Origin: an uncultured Candidatus Saccharibacteria bacterium
GTDB lineage: Bacteria; Patescibacteria; Saccharimonadia; Saccharimonadales; JAEWBQ01
Assembly: GCA_946885745.1 (NCBI GenBank)
Contig: CAMPGV010000001.1
Coordinates: 1-64,000, forward strand
Reading direction: 5' to 3'
DNA: 64,000 bases
The notes below the pieces were generated by a model. It ran no database searches. It saw only the letters and a list, made by a program, of their open reading frames with translations, and was not told the DNA's origin. The position numbers and the translations under genes were made by a program. Numbering within the stretch: position 1 is the first letter of the stretch; the number at the start of each line of letters is the position of its first letter. Shown in pieces: positions 8,732 to 17,962 of the stretch.

Positions 8732-10189
8732 CTAGAGACGCTCGCGAATCAGCTTCTGCGCCAAAGCGGGGTTGGCTTTACCTTGGGACTTCTTCATAAT
8801 TTGCCCCACAAGGTAGCCGATTGCCTTGTCTTTACCTTCACGAAGATCGCGTAGCGACTGCGCACTTGCCGGATCTGCCAGCACATCATCAACAATTGCC
8901 GCAATAACACTCTCGTCACTCACCTGCAATAAGTTTTTGGCGCTAGCAATATCTTCAGGTGATTTTCCCGTATTAGCTTCATCAAATAGCGCCAGAAACA
9001 CCTCTTTTGCACCAGTCGAGCTCAGCTTATTGTCGCCAACCATCTGCGATAACTCTACGAGCCGACGAGGCCCCACAAGTCCCGACTCAACGGCAGCAAT
9101 ATTCATATCGTCAGCAGAGGCTGAAGCAAACCAATTAAATGCACGTTTCGTTACCTCAGCATCATAGCGCTCATTGATTGCATCGAGCACAGTCGCAACA
9201 GGCGCATAGCTCAAAATAGTATTCACTACAGAACCGTCAAGATTCAGACCATGCCATTTTTCGCGATAAGCAGGAGGTAGCAGTGGCATGGCTGACTGAA
9301 TTTGGGTAATTTCTTCGTCAGTTAGGATAATTGGCGGAATATCCGCATCTGGCATATAGCGGTAATCCTGAGCGTCCTCTTTCGAGCGCTGTGAACTTGT
9401 CAACTGCTTGGCGTCATCCCAGCCACGTGTCTCTTGGACTACCTGCTCGCCACGCTCCAAAATCGCCACCTGGCGGCGGAACTCATAATCGGCGGCTCGC
9501 TCAATACTACGGAATGAGTTAAGATTCTTCACCTCAGCACGACGGCCAAGCTCCGTTGCGCCTCTTAAGGCAACCGAGATATTGACATCGAAGCGCATAT
9601 TGCCATGATACAGATCACCGTGCGTTACACCCGCATACACCATGAGCTTATGCAACTCAGCCGCATACGCCTTGGCTTCTTGCGCAGAATGAATGTCCGG
9701 TTCTGACACAATCTCGATCAAGGGCGTACCTGCGCGGTTAAGATCGACGAGACTATACTCACCATTATGCGTGAGCTTGCCAGCATCTTCTTCCATATGG
9801 GCGTGATGGATGCGCACGCGCACAGAGGTGCCGTCCTCTAGCGGAGCGTCGATATAACCAGCCAGAATAATTGGATGGTACATCTGAGTCGTTTGGTATC
9901 CTTTCGGGAGATCAGGATAGAAATAATGCTTACGATCGAAGCGGCTGACATGTGCAATTGGCGCGTTAAGCGCTTTACCAGCTTTGACAGCCAATGTTAC
10001 AGCCTCGCGGTTAAGAATTGGCAACATACCTGGTAGTCCATAATCGATTGGATGAACAACAGTATTGGGAGCCTTGTCGCGGGCATCGTTGTCCGCAGGA
10101 CTAAACAGCTTAGTTGAGGTCGCAAGTTGCACATGACACTCAATACCGATTGTCATTTCATACTTGTTAAGAATTTCATCAGTCACCAT
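8732..10189 (-). CDS. gatB: Asp-tRNA(Asn)/Glu-tRNA(Gln) amidotransferase subunit B
   Basis: The tRNA-binding/kinase subunit of GatCAB, which converts Glu-tRNA(Gln) and/or Asp-tRNA(Asn) to the amide. At 485 residues it has the family signature (GIECHVQL, FYPDLPKGYQTTQM, AGTPLIEIVSEPD, YRYMPDADIPP) and the C-terminal YqeY-like domain ending NPALAQKLI. The start overlaps the previous stop as TAATG. It is the last gene of gatC-gatA-(HEPN-like)-gatB. Confidence 0.98.
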   Translation of the reverse strand: MVTDEILNKYEMTIGIECHVQLATSTKLFSPADNDARDKAPNTVVHPIDYGLPGMLPILNREAVTLAVKAGKALNAPIAHVSRFDRKHYFYPDLPKGYQTTQMYHPIILAGYIDAPLEDGTSVRVRIHHAHMEEDAGKLTHNGEYSLVDLNRAGTPLIEIVSEPDIHSAQEAKAYAAELHKLMVYAGVTHGDLYHGNMRFDVNISVALRGATELGRRAEVKNLNSFRSIERAADYEFRRQVAILERGEQVVQETRGWDDAKQLTSSQRSKEDAQDYRYMPDADIPPIILTDEEITQIQSAMPLLPPAYREKWHGLNLDGSVVNTILSYAPVATVLDAINERYDAEVTKRAFNWFASASADDMNIAAVESGLVGPRRLVELSQMVGDNKLSSTGAKEVFLALFDEANTGKSPEDIASAKNLLQVSDESVIAAIVDDVLADPASAQSLRDLREGKDKAIGYLVGQIMKKSQGKANPALAQKLIRERL

Positions 10190-10617
10190 TAGATTGCTCC
10201 TACATCTTTCAATGCTCGCTTAAATGCAGCTAATGCACGACGCGCATCGTCATAACTCACCTTAATATCATGGTCGTGGGCAATCTGATTGCGCAGTTTA
10301 TGCGCTCCCCAGAGAGCGTTAGCATTAGACCATGTTTTTTGCTGACTCTTCATGCGCGCACCCATTGTTTCACCTACGATGCCTTTTTCGCGGAGCGCCT
10401 CATCAAGCAGCTTGTCAGCATTAAGGATAGCCAGCAGATGGCTCGATGGCTCATCTCGACTCAATCCCTGCTCGATTGTCATCCATCGAGTGCGGTACTT
10501 ATCAACCTTCAGAGCCTTGTGGCCAATGCCACGTTTTGCGGTAATCATAATCACGAGGGCCAGTAAGCCACCGACCACTAAGATACCTATAAGGAACGGA
10601 ATCAGTGTATTATCCAC
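10189..10617 (-). CDS. Membrane-anchored HEPN-like protein inside the gat operon
   Basis: Not a known GatCAB subunit. From GTG at 10617 (GGAGGTGG upstream, 8-base overlap with gatA) it encodes 142 residues: a membrane helix at about 6-26 (IPFLIGILVVGGLLALVIM) and a helical cytosolic domain ending in KLRNQIAHDHD. R109-N-x-x-A-H114 matches the RX4-6H motif of HEPN ribonuclease-type domains and related DUF4145-like folds. Whether it cleaves RNA is unknown, and HEPN-like domains can be inactive. The coupled overlaps with gatA and gatB suggest it is made together with the amidotransferase. The earlier ATG at 10677 lies within gatA and looks spurious. Confidence 0.7.
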   Translation of the reverse strand: MDNTLIPFLIGILVVGGLLALVIMITAKRGIGHKALKVDKYRTRWMTIEQGLSRDEPSSHLLAILNADKLLDEALREKGIVGETMGARMKSQQKTWSNANALWGAHKLRNQIAHDHDIKVSYDDARRALAAFKRALKDVGAI

Positions 10618-12019
10618 GAGCCACCTCCAGTGAACGTGCAAGAGCGAGCAGCTGAGCATCGCTGCGGCGAGGGCCAATCAACTGAACACCGATCGGTAGA
10701 CCCTGGCTACTCACTCCGGCTGGCACACTAATAGCAGGCAGTCCGGCAAGACTAGGTGGTACGGTCATAATATCGGCAAGGTACATCTTGATCGGGTCTT
10801 CTGCGTTTTCGCCGATACCAAACGCCGGTGTTGGCGCAACTGGACCAAGCAGAAGGTCGTATTCTTTGAAGAGTTCTTCATAGGCATGAATAAGTAGAGT
10901 GCGGGCTTTTTGTGCCTGCTGATAGTAAGCGTCAAAGTAGCCACTCGACAACACGTAACTACCAACCATAATACGGCGCTTATTTTCTGCAACAAAACCT
11001 TCGTCACGCGTGCGACCATACAGCTCCGCCAAAGTAGTCACTTCGGTAGCCCGATGACCATAGCGAATGCCGTCGTAACGTGCCAGGTTACTGCTAATTT
11101 CCGCTGGAACGATAATGTAGTACATAGCAAGCGCATATTTCACCATCGGCAGACTCACCTCTTCGACTACGTGACCAGCTTCACGAAGGCGGTCGACATA
11201 CTCTTGCATACGAGCGCGCACATCAGCGTCGACATCGTCACTCATGAATTCCTTTATCACACCAATCTTTCGGCTCGTTGCTACTTCATGCTGCACGGTA
11301 AAGAAATTGGGCAGCGTCGTCATATCTCGCTCATCGCGACCGCTCATAATCTCCATAATTAGCTCAGCATCAGTCACATTGGTCGCAAAACACCCGATCG
11401 TATCGGTGCTACTTGCCATGGCAACGACGCCATAACGACTCACCGTACCGTAGGTTGGCTTGACGCCCACGACGCCGTTAAAGCTAGCCGGCTGGCGAAT
11501 CGAACCGCCCGTGTCAGTGCCGAGAGCAAAAGGCACAACACCAAGGGCCGTCACCACCGCTGAGCCGCCACTACTACCACCCGCAACTCTAGATTGATCA
11601 ACGGCATTCTTAGTCGGCCCAAAGGCAGAGTTTTCGGTGCTACCACCATGCGCAAAAGCATCGAGGTTTGCCTTTCCAATACAGATCGCACCCTCAGCTT
11701 CAAGCTTTTCGACAGCCGTTGCTTGCAGGGGCGCCTGAAAGTTCTCGAGCATGCGGCTCGCTGCTGTTGACGGCGCGCCAAACGCCAAGAAGTTGTCCTT
11801 TACGACAAATGGCACGCCAGCTAGGCGGCCGACAACCTCGCCGGCCTGAAGTTTAGCGTCGATTTCGTCAGCACGAGCAAATGCACGTTCAGCCGTTAAG
11901 CTGAGGAGCGCGTGATACTCTTCACTCTCCTGGGCACGCTGTAAAGCAGCCTCAACTTGCTGGCGGGCTGTCGTCACGCCATTAGTAATATCACTTCGTA
12001 TTGTTTCAATTGTCATCAT
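10610..12019 (-). CDS. gatA: Asp-tRNA(Asn)/Glu-tRNA(Gln) amidotransferase subunit A
   Basis: The amidase subunit, releasing ammonia from glutamine. The 469-residue protein has the amidase-signature triad: Lys74 in VVKDN, the cis-Ser in GGSSGGSA (147-154) and the nucleophile Ser173 in TDTGGSIRQPAS. The start overlaps the gatC stop (TAATG). Length and order are normal for the family. Confidence 0.98.
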   Translation of the reverse strand: MMTIETIRSDITNGVTTARQQVEAALQRAQESEEYHALLSLTAERAFARADEIDAKLQAGEVVGRLAGVPFVVKDNFLAFGAPSTAASRMLENFQAPLQATAVEKLEAEGAICIGKANLDAFAHGGSTENSAFGPTKNAVDQSRVAGGSSGGSAVVTALGVVPFALGTDTGGSIRQPASFNGVVGVKPTYGTVSRYGVVAMASSTDTIGCFATNVTDAELIMEIMSGRDERDMTTLPNFFTVQHEVATSRKIGVIKEFMSDDVDADVRARMQEYVDRLREAGHVVEEVSLPMVKYALAMYYIIVPAEISSNLARYDGIRYGHRATEVTTLAELYGRTRDEGFVAENKRRIMVGSYVLSSGYFDAYYQQAQKARTLLIHAYEELFKEYDLLLGPVAPTPAFGIGENAEDPIKMYLADIMTVPPSLAGLPAISVPAGVSSQGLPIGVQLIGPRRSDAQLLALARSLEVARG

Positions 12020-12309
12020 TAGAGTACCTTTGGAACCTTCACTTGTCCATCATGCTGCTCAGGGGCGAGCGCGAGAAGCTCCTCACGCGAAACATCACTT
12101 GTCATAACTGTATCGTCACGGTTAACATTCTCCAGCCCAGTCACCTGGTAGGTCGGTTCAACACCAGACGTATCGAGTTCACCAAGCTGGTCTACATATC
12201 CAAGAATGTCACCAATATTTTGTTGCAATGCGTCAACCTCGTCATCAACGAGCTGCAAGTTACTTAGCTGTGCAAGATGGAGCACATCATCACGAGTAAT
12301 GTTAGTCAT
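12019..12309 (-). CDS. gatC: Asp-tRNA(Asn)/Glu-tRNA(Gln) amidotransferase subunit C
   Basis: The small subunit that tethers GatA and GatB. The 96-residue sequence follows the family pattern: DDVLHLAQLSNLQL near the N-terminus, IGDILGYVDQLGELDTSGVEPT in the middle, and the late LLALAPEQHDGQVKVPKVL. It is the first gene of the operon. A consensus TATAAT is 7 nt before the ATG and no Shine-Dalgarno is present, so the operon message appears leaderless. Confidence 0.97.
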   Translation of the reverse strand: MTNITRDDVLHLAQLSNLQLVDDEVDALQQNIGDILGYVDQLGELDTSGVEPTYQVTGLENVNRDDTVMTSDVSREELLALAPEQHDGQVKVPKVL

Positions 12310-12316
12310 AGGGTTT

Positions 12317-12322
12317 ATTATA
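12317..12322 (-). promoter_or_regulatory. -10 box of the gat operon, leaderless arrangement
   Basis: TATAAT on the minus strand ends 7 nt before the gatC ATG (12309). A -35 is not obvious. Confidence 0.6.
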
Positions 12323-12337
12323 CCGTACCGACCCCTA

Positions 12338-13447
12338 CTATTCCCAGCGAAATACTCGAAACGCGATAAAGTAAATAACGATCATCCAGGCGCCAATCAG
12401 ACCAATCTGCGGCAAAATATCAATCAAATGTTTTCCTTCAGTCGTGATTAAACGAATACCATCGATCACGGGGGTGAGCGGCAGGAAGTTTGACAGCGTC
12501 TGTAGCCAATCCGGCATCAAGAAGCGAGGGAAGAACGTGCCCGAAAGGAACATCATCGGGAAGACTACGATATTTGCAAGCGGTGCGACCTGCCGTTCGT
12601 TCTTCGCCCATCCGCCCAAAGCAAGGCCAATGCCCAGAATCATTGTGATACTAAATATCAAAAAGAGCGCTAACTCAAAGTAATTACCCGTCACATTAAG
12701 GTCGAACACAACGATTGCGATCACAAACATAATCGCAAGACTAATGAGACCAATGAGCGCCTGGCCAATCATCGTTGACAAGAAATATTGCCACACTTTT
12801 AGGGGTGTTGTCGAGAGACGTCGTAGGATCCCCATCTTCTTAAGTTCCGGGAAGACGTTGACTGGGCCAAAGATACCCATACCAATAATGGCAAAACCAA
12901 GTAGGCCCGCAAACGTATAGTCAAAGGCCGACAAACTACGCTCATTAAGCTGCGTACTCTTCACAGTAAATGGCACTTCCGTTGGCACGAAGCGACTATT
13001 AATACCCTTGAATACTCCTTCGAGAACACTACTCAGCGCCTGAGCCGACTGCTGATTGTTCTGTGTATATACCACTTCGGCTTGACCTGTAGGCTGATTG
13101 CTACCTTGCTGCGCTATACCAAATGACTCTGGCAAGATAATCGTAGCATCCAGTTCAGATCTACTCATCTTTTCTTTTGCGTCATCAAGTGATGCCGTTT
13201 CTTTATTAACCTCAATCACCTTGCTGTTTTGCAACTGATCAACAAACTGCCGAGAAAACGCGCTATTGGAATTATTAATAACCGCAACGTTAAACGACAC
13301 GTCTCGATCACCACTATTAAGTCCACCGAACACAAACAGGAAGATCAGCGGGAAGCCAATTGTAAAAAAGAGCGCCAAGCGATCACGGAAAAAGCGCCGC
13401 GTGTTTATTTTGACAAACGTCAGTACTGTAAACAGTGAGTTACTCAT
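12338..13447 (-). CDS. ABC-2 type transporter permease
   Basis: The membrane subunit of an ABC exporter of the ABC-2/YhgE-like type. At 369 residues it has one N-terminal membrane segment (LALFFTIGFPLIFLFVFGG), a large extracytoplasmic loop (about 50-180) and five membrane segments near the C-terminus, with the usual ABC-2 sequence MPDWLQTLSNFLPLTPVIDGIR. GGGAGG precedes the ATG, and the ATPase stop is 1 base upstream, so the two are co-translated. The substrate (drug, lipid or polymer) cannot be told. Confidence 0.92.
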   Translation of the reverse strand: MSNSLFTVLTFVKINTRRFFRDRLALFFTIGFPLIFLFVFGGLNSGDRDVSFNVAVINNSNSAFSRQFVDQLQNSKVIEVNKETASLDDAKEKMSRSELDATIILPESFGIAQQGSNQPTGQAEVVYTQNNQQSAQALSSVLEGVFKGINSRFVPTEVPFTVKSTQLNERSLSAFDYTFAGLLGFAIIGMGIFGPVNVFPELKKMGILRRLSTTPLKVWQYFLSTMIGQALIGLISLAIMFVIAIVVFDLNVTGNYFELALFLIFSITMILGIGLALGGWAKNERQVAPLANIVVFPMMFLSGTFFPRFLMPDWLQTLSNFLPLTPVIDGIRLITTEGKHLIDILPQIGLIGAWMIVIYFIAFRVFRWE

Positions 13448-13448
13448 T

Positions 13449-14207
13449 TTATGCCTCCCTCAAATCTTTGCCAGTGAGGTCAATGAATACATCTTCTAGG
13501 TTGGCTTGCTCTACGTGCTGTTCCTTTTTGAAGCCACGCTCCAGTAGCTGCTTGACGAGATTTTTTGGTGTGTCGATCGCTACAATCTTCCCGTTGTCCA
13601 TCACCGCTATGCGGTCGCATAACATTTCAGCCTCATCCATGTAGTGAGTTGTCATGATAACGCTTATTCCTTTTTTACGCACCTGCTCAATCAGCTCCCA
13701 CAAATGGCGACGTGCTTGTGGATCTAGGCCGGTTGTTGGCTCGTCAAGGAAAAACACCTTCGGGCCATGCACGAGTGCGGTCGTAATACTAAGGCGCTGC
13801 TTCTGGCCACCCGAAAGCGATTCGACATAACTGCTTGCCTTCTCCTCGAGGTCGACGTCACGCAAGAAGGACATCACATCCACCTTTTCGCCATAGGCAG
13901 CAGCAAACATTTCAATCACCTCAGTCAATTTGGTCTTATCTTGAAAGGCAGGCGTCTGCGGCTGCACGCCAATTAAATACTTAATCTTGTCAGGATTCTT
14001 GGCAACATCAATGCCATCGATCAGTACCGCACCCTCATCAATCGGACGAAGCGTCTCCATCATCTCGAGCGTAGTTGTCTTGCCTGCCCCATTTGGCCCT
14101 AAAATGCCAAATATTTCGCCTTTTTTTACCTTGAAGCCCACTCCGTCAACAGCCATCTTGTCGCCGTAACGCTTCTTTAATCCCCGTACTTCAACCATTA
14201 CATTCAT
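13449..14207 (-). CDS. ABC transporter ATP-binding protein
   Basis: The ATPase of the exporter with the downstream ABC-2 permease. From ATG 14207 it has Walker A GPNGAGKTT, signature LSGGQKQR, Walker B VFFLDEPTTGLD and a H-loop TTHYMDEAE. The C-terminal extension (KNLVKQLLERGFKKEQ) is typical of drug/polymer exporter ATPases. Start 14207 is favoured over 14225 because the family begins near VEVRGLKKRYG and TACAAT (14214-14219) sits 6 nt before it, fitting a leaderless message. Confidence 0.94.
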   Translation of the reverse strand: MNVMVEVRGLKKRYGDKMAVDGVGFKVKKGEIFGILGPNGAGKTTTLEMMETLRPIDEGAVLIDGIDVAKNPDKIKYLIGVQPQTPAFQDKTKLTEVIEMFAAAYGEKVDVMSFLRDVDLEEKASSYVESLSGGQKQRLSITTALVHGPKVFFLDEPTTGLDPQARRHLWELIEQVRKKGISVIMTTHYMDEAEMLCDRIAVMDNGKIVAIDTPKNLVKQLLERGFKKEQHVEQANLEDVFIDLTGKDLREA

Positions 14208-14213
14208 AGTCTT

Positions 14214-14219
14214 ATTGTA
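14214..14219 (-). promoter_or_regulatory. -10 box of the ABC exporter operon, leaderless arrangement
   Basis: TACAAT on the minus strand, 6 nt before ATG 14207; no Shine-Dalgarno. Confidence 0.5.
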
Positions 14220-14331
14220 GCCCATATATGCTCGTCGGCGCCTTACTTTACAATGATAAACACCTTAAACGATATACCTTATGCAAAACTCGAAAGCAGA
14301 CAGCTACGACAGGACTAAGCGCCAGTGTCAT

Positions 14332-14369
14332 AAAAAACACCGCGCCAAGAGTATGGCGCGGTGTTTTTT
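14332..14369. terminator. Terminator after the DEAD-box helicase
   Basis: A 14-15 bp stem, AAAAAACACCGCGCC paired with GGCGCGGTGTTTTTT around an AAGAGTAT-type loop. T runs appear on both strands; on the minus strand it follows the helicase stop at 14403. Confidence 0.9.
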
Positions 14370-14402
14370 ATTTATATCCGTATGAATATACGGCAAAGCC
14401 GA

Positions 14403-15662
14403 TTAACGCTGTGCGTCAATAAAGGTGTGAGCACGACCCGAAGCGCCACCACGACCAGTACGGCCGATGCGGTGCACGTAGTCTTCGTAAGTCTGCGGCG
14501 TATCAAAGTTAATCACGTGCGTGACGTTTGGTATATCAAGACCGCGAGCAGCAACATCAGTCGCAACAAGCACCTTTACCTTCTCGTCCTTAAACTGCTT
14601 AAGAGCCCTCTGGCGCTGAGTCTGGTTCTTGTTGCCGTGAATCGCAGCCGACGGAATACCGACATTCGACAAATGGTCGCTTAGGCGCTGGACACCAAAT
14701 TTCGTTTCGCCAAAGACAAGAACTTTTTCATACGAATCGTCGCTAAGCATGTCAGTTAACAATTCGACCTTGTGGGCCTTGTCGCGAGCTTCGACAACAT
14801 CCTGTTCAACGTGCTCGCTTGTTTCAGCTGTACGAACAGAGACAGTTGCTGGATCATTCAAGAATGTGTGGATCAAGCTCTCGATCTCAGGCGTGATAGT
14901 CGCGCTGAAGAAGAGAGTCTGGCGCTCACGTGGCATAGCACCAACAATCTGGCGAATATCAGGCAAGAAGCCCATGTCAAGCATGCGATCAGCTTCGTCA
15001 AGAACAAGTGTCGTCATGTTCTTTAACTGAATTGCACGGCGCTCAATAAGGTCTTTAAGACGACCTGGAGTACCGATAATAATATGTGGACGACGCTTCA
15101 AGTCACGCAACTGACGATCAACATTCACACCACCGACAATCAGTGCAGAAAATAGTCCCATGCCCTTTGAAAATTCACGGAATTGCTCGTCAATTTGCTG
15201 AGCAAGTTCACGTGTTGGTGCAATAATCAGCACGCTTGGGCGCAGCATAATGCCACTTTGGCGCTCAATGATTGGCAGCAAGAAAGCAGCCGTCTTACCA
15301 GTACCAGTGTTTGCAAGTCCGATGACGTCTCGGCCTTCGATAATGTGTGGGATCGCCTGATCCTGAATAGCGCTTGGGCTAATATAACCCTTCTTAGCAA
15401 TGTTATGATGCAACTCTGAGCCAAATGGGAAGTCTGAGAACTTGTGAGTTGGCTCATATGGAGTCTCTTCGGCTACAGCCGTCGCCTTGTTAATAAACTT
15501 AGAAGGATGAATATACTGCTTTGACGGGCCCTTCTTGCCTCCGCGACCGCGGTTACCGCCTGGACGACCACCTCCGAAGCTACGTCCGCCGCTGCGGTTA
15601 CCACCGCCCTGTGGGCGTCCCTGGTTAGGGCGTCCGCCCCTACTGTTTTGTTGAAATGCCAT
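14403..15662 (-). CDS. DEAD-box RNA helicase with N-terminal RGG-rich tail
   Basis: An ATP-dependent RNA helicase of the RhlE/CsdA type used in rRNA maturation, RNA decay or cold adaptation. Residues 5-45 are Gly/Arg/Asn-rich (repeated GGR/GGN), an RNA-binding tail at the opposite end to most bacterial relatives. Then come the Q motif (Q100), Walker A ANTGTGKT (117-124), PTRELAQQ, DEAD (222-225), SAT, and HRIGRTGRGG. At 419 residues it has almost nothing after the helicase core. GAAAGGGTT precedes the ATG. The 5' leader is about 148 nt. Confidence 0.95.
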   Translation of the reverse strand: MAFQQNSRGGRPNQGRPQGGGNRSGGRSFGGGRPGGNRGRGGKKGPSKQYIHPSKFINKATAVAEETPYEPTHKFSDFPFGSELHHNIAKKGYISPSAIQDQAIPHIIEGRDVIGLANTGTGKTAAFLLPIIERQSGIMLRPSVLIIAPTRELAQQIDEQFREFSKGMGLFSALIVGGVNVDRQLRDLKRRPHIIIGTPGRLKDLIERRAIQLKNMTTLVLDEADRMLDMGFLPDIRQIVGAMPRERQTLFFSATITPEIESLIHTFLNDPATVSVRTAETSEHVEQDVVEARDKAHKVELLTDMLSDDSYEKVLVFGETKFGVQRLSDHLSNVGIPSAAIHGNKNQTQRQRALKQFKDEKVKVLVATDVAARGLDIPNVTHVINFDTPQTYEDYVHRIGRTGRGGASGRAHTFIDAQR

Positions 15663-15817
15663 AGAAAATAACCCTTTCGTTATTCATATTTGATAGCTGT
15701 TGCAGTCTGGCAATACTCATATAGAGCTTGGAGAACAGCGAGAGGATATTTCGGTGGCCGCGTGAGTCACGCTAGTCTTTGAAAGAGGCTCGACATTCAT
15801 CGAATGCAATGTTGTCT

Positions 15818-15846
15818 ATATTAGCACGCTGGCTTCCATTTGTCCA
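15818..15846 (-). promoter_or_regulatory. Promoter of the DEAD-box helicase with long leader
   Basis: TGGACA (15846-15841), 17 bp, TAATAT (15823-15818) on the minus strand. The predicted start near 15811 leaves a 5' leader of about 148 nt. Long leaders are typical of cold-shock RNA helicase genes; regulation here is inferred. The 235-base gap holds no other gene. Confidence 0.65.
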
Positions 15847-15897
15847 GACATAGGCCTACTTGGGCAAGCTGTGTTAAGAGGAGGGGTCTCATATTTT

Positions 15898-17871
15898 CTA
15901 GAGTTTTTGCCGAATATCGGAAATCATATCACGGATTTCAGCGGCTTTTTCAAACTCCAGGTTAGCACTGGCGAGTTCCATTTGACTCGTCAAATCTTTA
16001 ATCAGTGACTTATACTCATCTTTCGGAATCTTCGCAAGATTGAGTTTCAGCTTCTTGTCATCTTCCTTGGCTGGGATAATTGCCCGAAGACCTTCACCAA
16101 TTTCTTTAGCAACACTTGTCGGCGTAATGCCGTGCTCGGTATTGTACGCCTCTTGTATGCCGCGGCGACGGTTCGTCTCATCGATCGCCGCTTTCATAGA
16201 ACGCGTTACAGTATCAGCATACATAAACACTTGGCCACGCTCATGTCGCGCAGCACGCCCAATCGTCTGGATCAGTGCGCTTTCACTGCGGAGGAATCCC
16301 TCTTTGTCGGCATCCATAATCGCCACCATACTCACCTCGGGAAGATCGAGACCCTCGCGCAGAAGGTTAATGCCCACAAGTACGTCATACACACCCATAC
16401 GCAGATCTCGCAGAATATCACCACGCTCAAGCGTATCGACATCACTATGGATATAAGCCGTCTTTATGCCAATCTCTTGTAGGTAGGCGGATAAATCTTC
16501 AGCCATGCGCTTCGTAAGTGTCGTCACCAATATACGCTCTTGATGCTCAATGCGGTCACGAATTTCCGCAATTAAATCATCGATCTGGCCATCAGTAGGA
16601 CGAATGATGATTTCCGGATCTAATAGGCCGGTCGGGCGAATGATTTGCTGAGCAGGCTCTGGACTATGCGCAAGTTCATACTCTCCCGGTGTCGCCGACA
16701 CATAAATTGCCTTATTAATATGACGATCAAACTCATCAAATCGTAACGGACGGTTATCGAGTGCCGACGGTAAGCGAAAGCCATAGTCTACGAGCACTTC
16801 TTTGCGAGCCCGGTCACCATTGTACATACCACGCACCTGAGGTAGGGTCTGGTGACTCTCGTCAACCAGTAAGAGGAAGTCGTCTGGGAAATAATCAAGT
16901 AATGTTGCCGGCTGTTCGCCCGGCTCGCGATTCGTTAGATAGCGACTGTAATTTTCAATACCTTTTACAAACCCAGTTTCTTCAAGCATTTCAATGTCAT
17001 ACTTTGTACGCTGCGCGAGACGCTGCGCCTCGAGCAATTTATCATTTCGCTCAAAGTACGCCAGGCGCTCTTCAAATTCCTGCTTTATCCCTTCGATTGC
17101 GCGCGCTAGTTTCTGCTTCGGTGTCACATAGTGACTGCTCGGGAAAATCTGGACCTGCTTAGGCTCACCAAGAATTTCACCCGTCAACGGGTCAATGCGT
17201 GTGATGCGGTCAACTTCATCACCAAAGAACTCAATACGATGCGCAACGTCACTACCTGCCGGGAAAACATCGACGACGTCACCCTTTACTCGGAATGTAC
17301 CACGATGAAAATCAATATCGTTGCGCTGGTATTGGATATCGGTAAGTTGACGGATAAATTTATCCTGCTGACGCCGTTCACCTACAGTGACAGTAATTGA
17401 CATTTCCGCATAATCATCCGGCGAACCGATACCATAAATACAGCTTACACTTGCAACAATAATCGTGTCACGTCGTGTTAGAAGTGCTGACGTCGCCGCG
17501 TGCCGTAGGCGGTCAATCTCATCATTGATCTTGCTGTCTTTTTCGATATACGTGTCACTACTAGCCATATAGGCTTCTGGCTGATAGTAATCGAAGTAGC
17601 TTACAAAGTAGTGGACCTCATTTTGAGGAAAGAATGATTTAAACTCACTAAATAGCTGCGCGGCCAGCGTCTTGTTATGAGCCAGCACGAGCGTCGGCAC
17701 ATTCCTATCGGCGATAATATTTGCCATCGTAAACGTCTTACCTGACCCCGTGACACCCAGTAGAGTCTGCTCTCGCTCACTTCGATTAAGCCCGTCAAGA
17801 AGCTGAGCTATTGCCTTCGGCTGATCACCGGTTGGCTGGTACTTCGTATCAAGTTGAAACTTTTGACTCAT
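15898..17871 (-). CDS. uvrB: Excinuclease ABC subunit B
   Basis: The damage-verifying helicase-like subunit of nucleotide excision repair. The 657-residue protein has Walker A GVTGSGKT (about 39-46), the beta-hairpin region [10 protein letters not shown], helicase motifs ([19 protein letters not shown]) and the C-terminal UVR motif around [15 protein letters not shown], which binds UvrC. The length is standard. TATAAT 8 nt before the ATG and no Shine-Dalgarno suggest a leaderless message. Confidence 0.98.
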   Translation of the reverse strand: MSQKFQLDTKYQPTGDQPKAIAQLLDGLNRSEREQTLLGVTGSGKTFTMANIIADRNVPTLVLAHNKTLAAQLFSEFKSFFPQNEVHYFVSYFDYYQPEAYMASSDTYIEKDSKINDEIDRLRHAATSALLTRRDTIIVASVSCIYGIGSPDDYAEMSITVTVGERRQQDKFIRQLTDIQYQRNDIDFHRGTFRVKGDVVDVFPAGSDVAHRIEFFGDEVDRITRIDPLTGEILGEPKQVQIFPSSHYVTPKQKLARAIEGIKQEFEERLAYFERNDKLLEAQRLAQRTKYDIEMLEETGFVKGIENYSRYLTNREPGEQPATLLDYFPDDFLLLVDESHQTLPQVRGMYNGDRARKEVLVDYGFRLPSALDNRPLRFDEFDRHINKAIYVSATPGEYELAHSPEPAQQIIRPTGLLDPEIIIRPTDGQIDDLIAEIRDRIEHQERILVTTLTKRMAEDLSAYLQEIGIKTAYIHSDVDTLERGDILRDLRMGVYDVLVGINLLREGLDLPEVSMVAIMDADKEGFLRSESALIQTIGRAARHERGQVFMYADTVTRSMKAAIDETNRRRGIQEAYNTEHGITPTSVAKEIGEGLRAIIPAKEDDKKLKLNLAKIPKDEYKSLIKDLTSQMELASANLEFEKAAEIRDMISDIRQKL

Positions 17872-17879
17872 CTGTTATT

Positions 17880-17885
17880 ATTATA
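17880..17885 (-). promoter_or_regulatory. -10 box of uvrB, leaderless arrangement
   Basis: TATAAT on the minus strand, 8 nt before ATG 17871. Confidence 0.55.
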
Positions 17886-17915
17886 CGCTACTCTCATACA
17901 CTTCTCAGCAGCAAA

Positions 17916-17937
17916 GAGCACCCCCGAGGAGGTGCTC
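17916..17937 (-). terminator. Hairpin after the sugar-phosphate operon
   Basis: GAGCACC (17916-17922) pairs with GGTGCTC (17931-17937) around an 8-nt loop, followed on the minus strand by a short TTT. It lies about 25 bases past the LOG-like gene stop. Confidence 0.65.
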
Positions 17938-17962
17938 CTAAAATAGTAGGCACTACATACCG

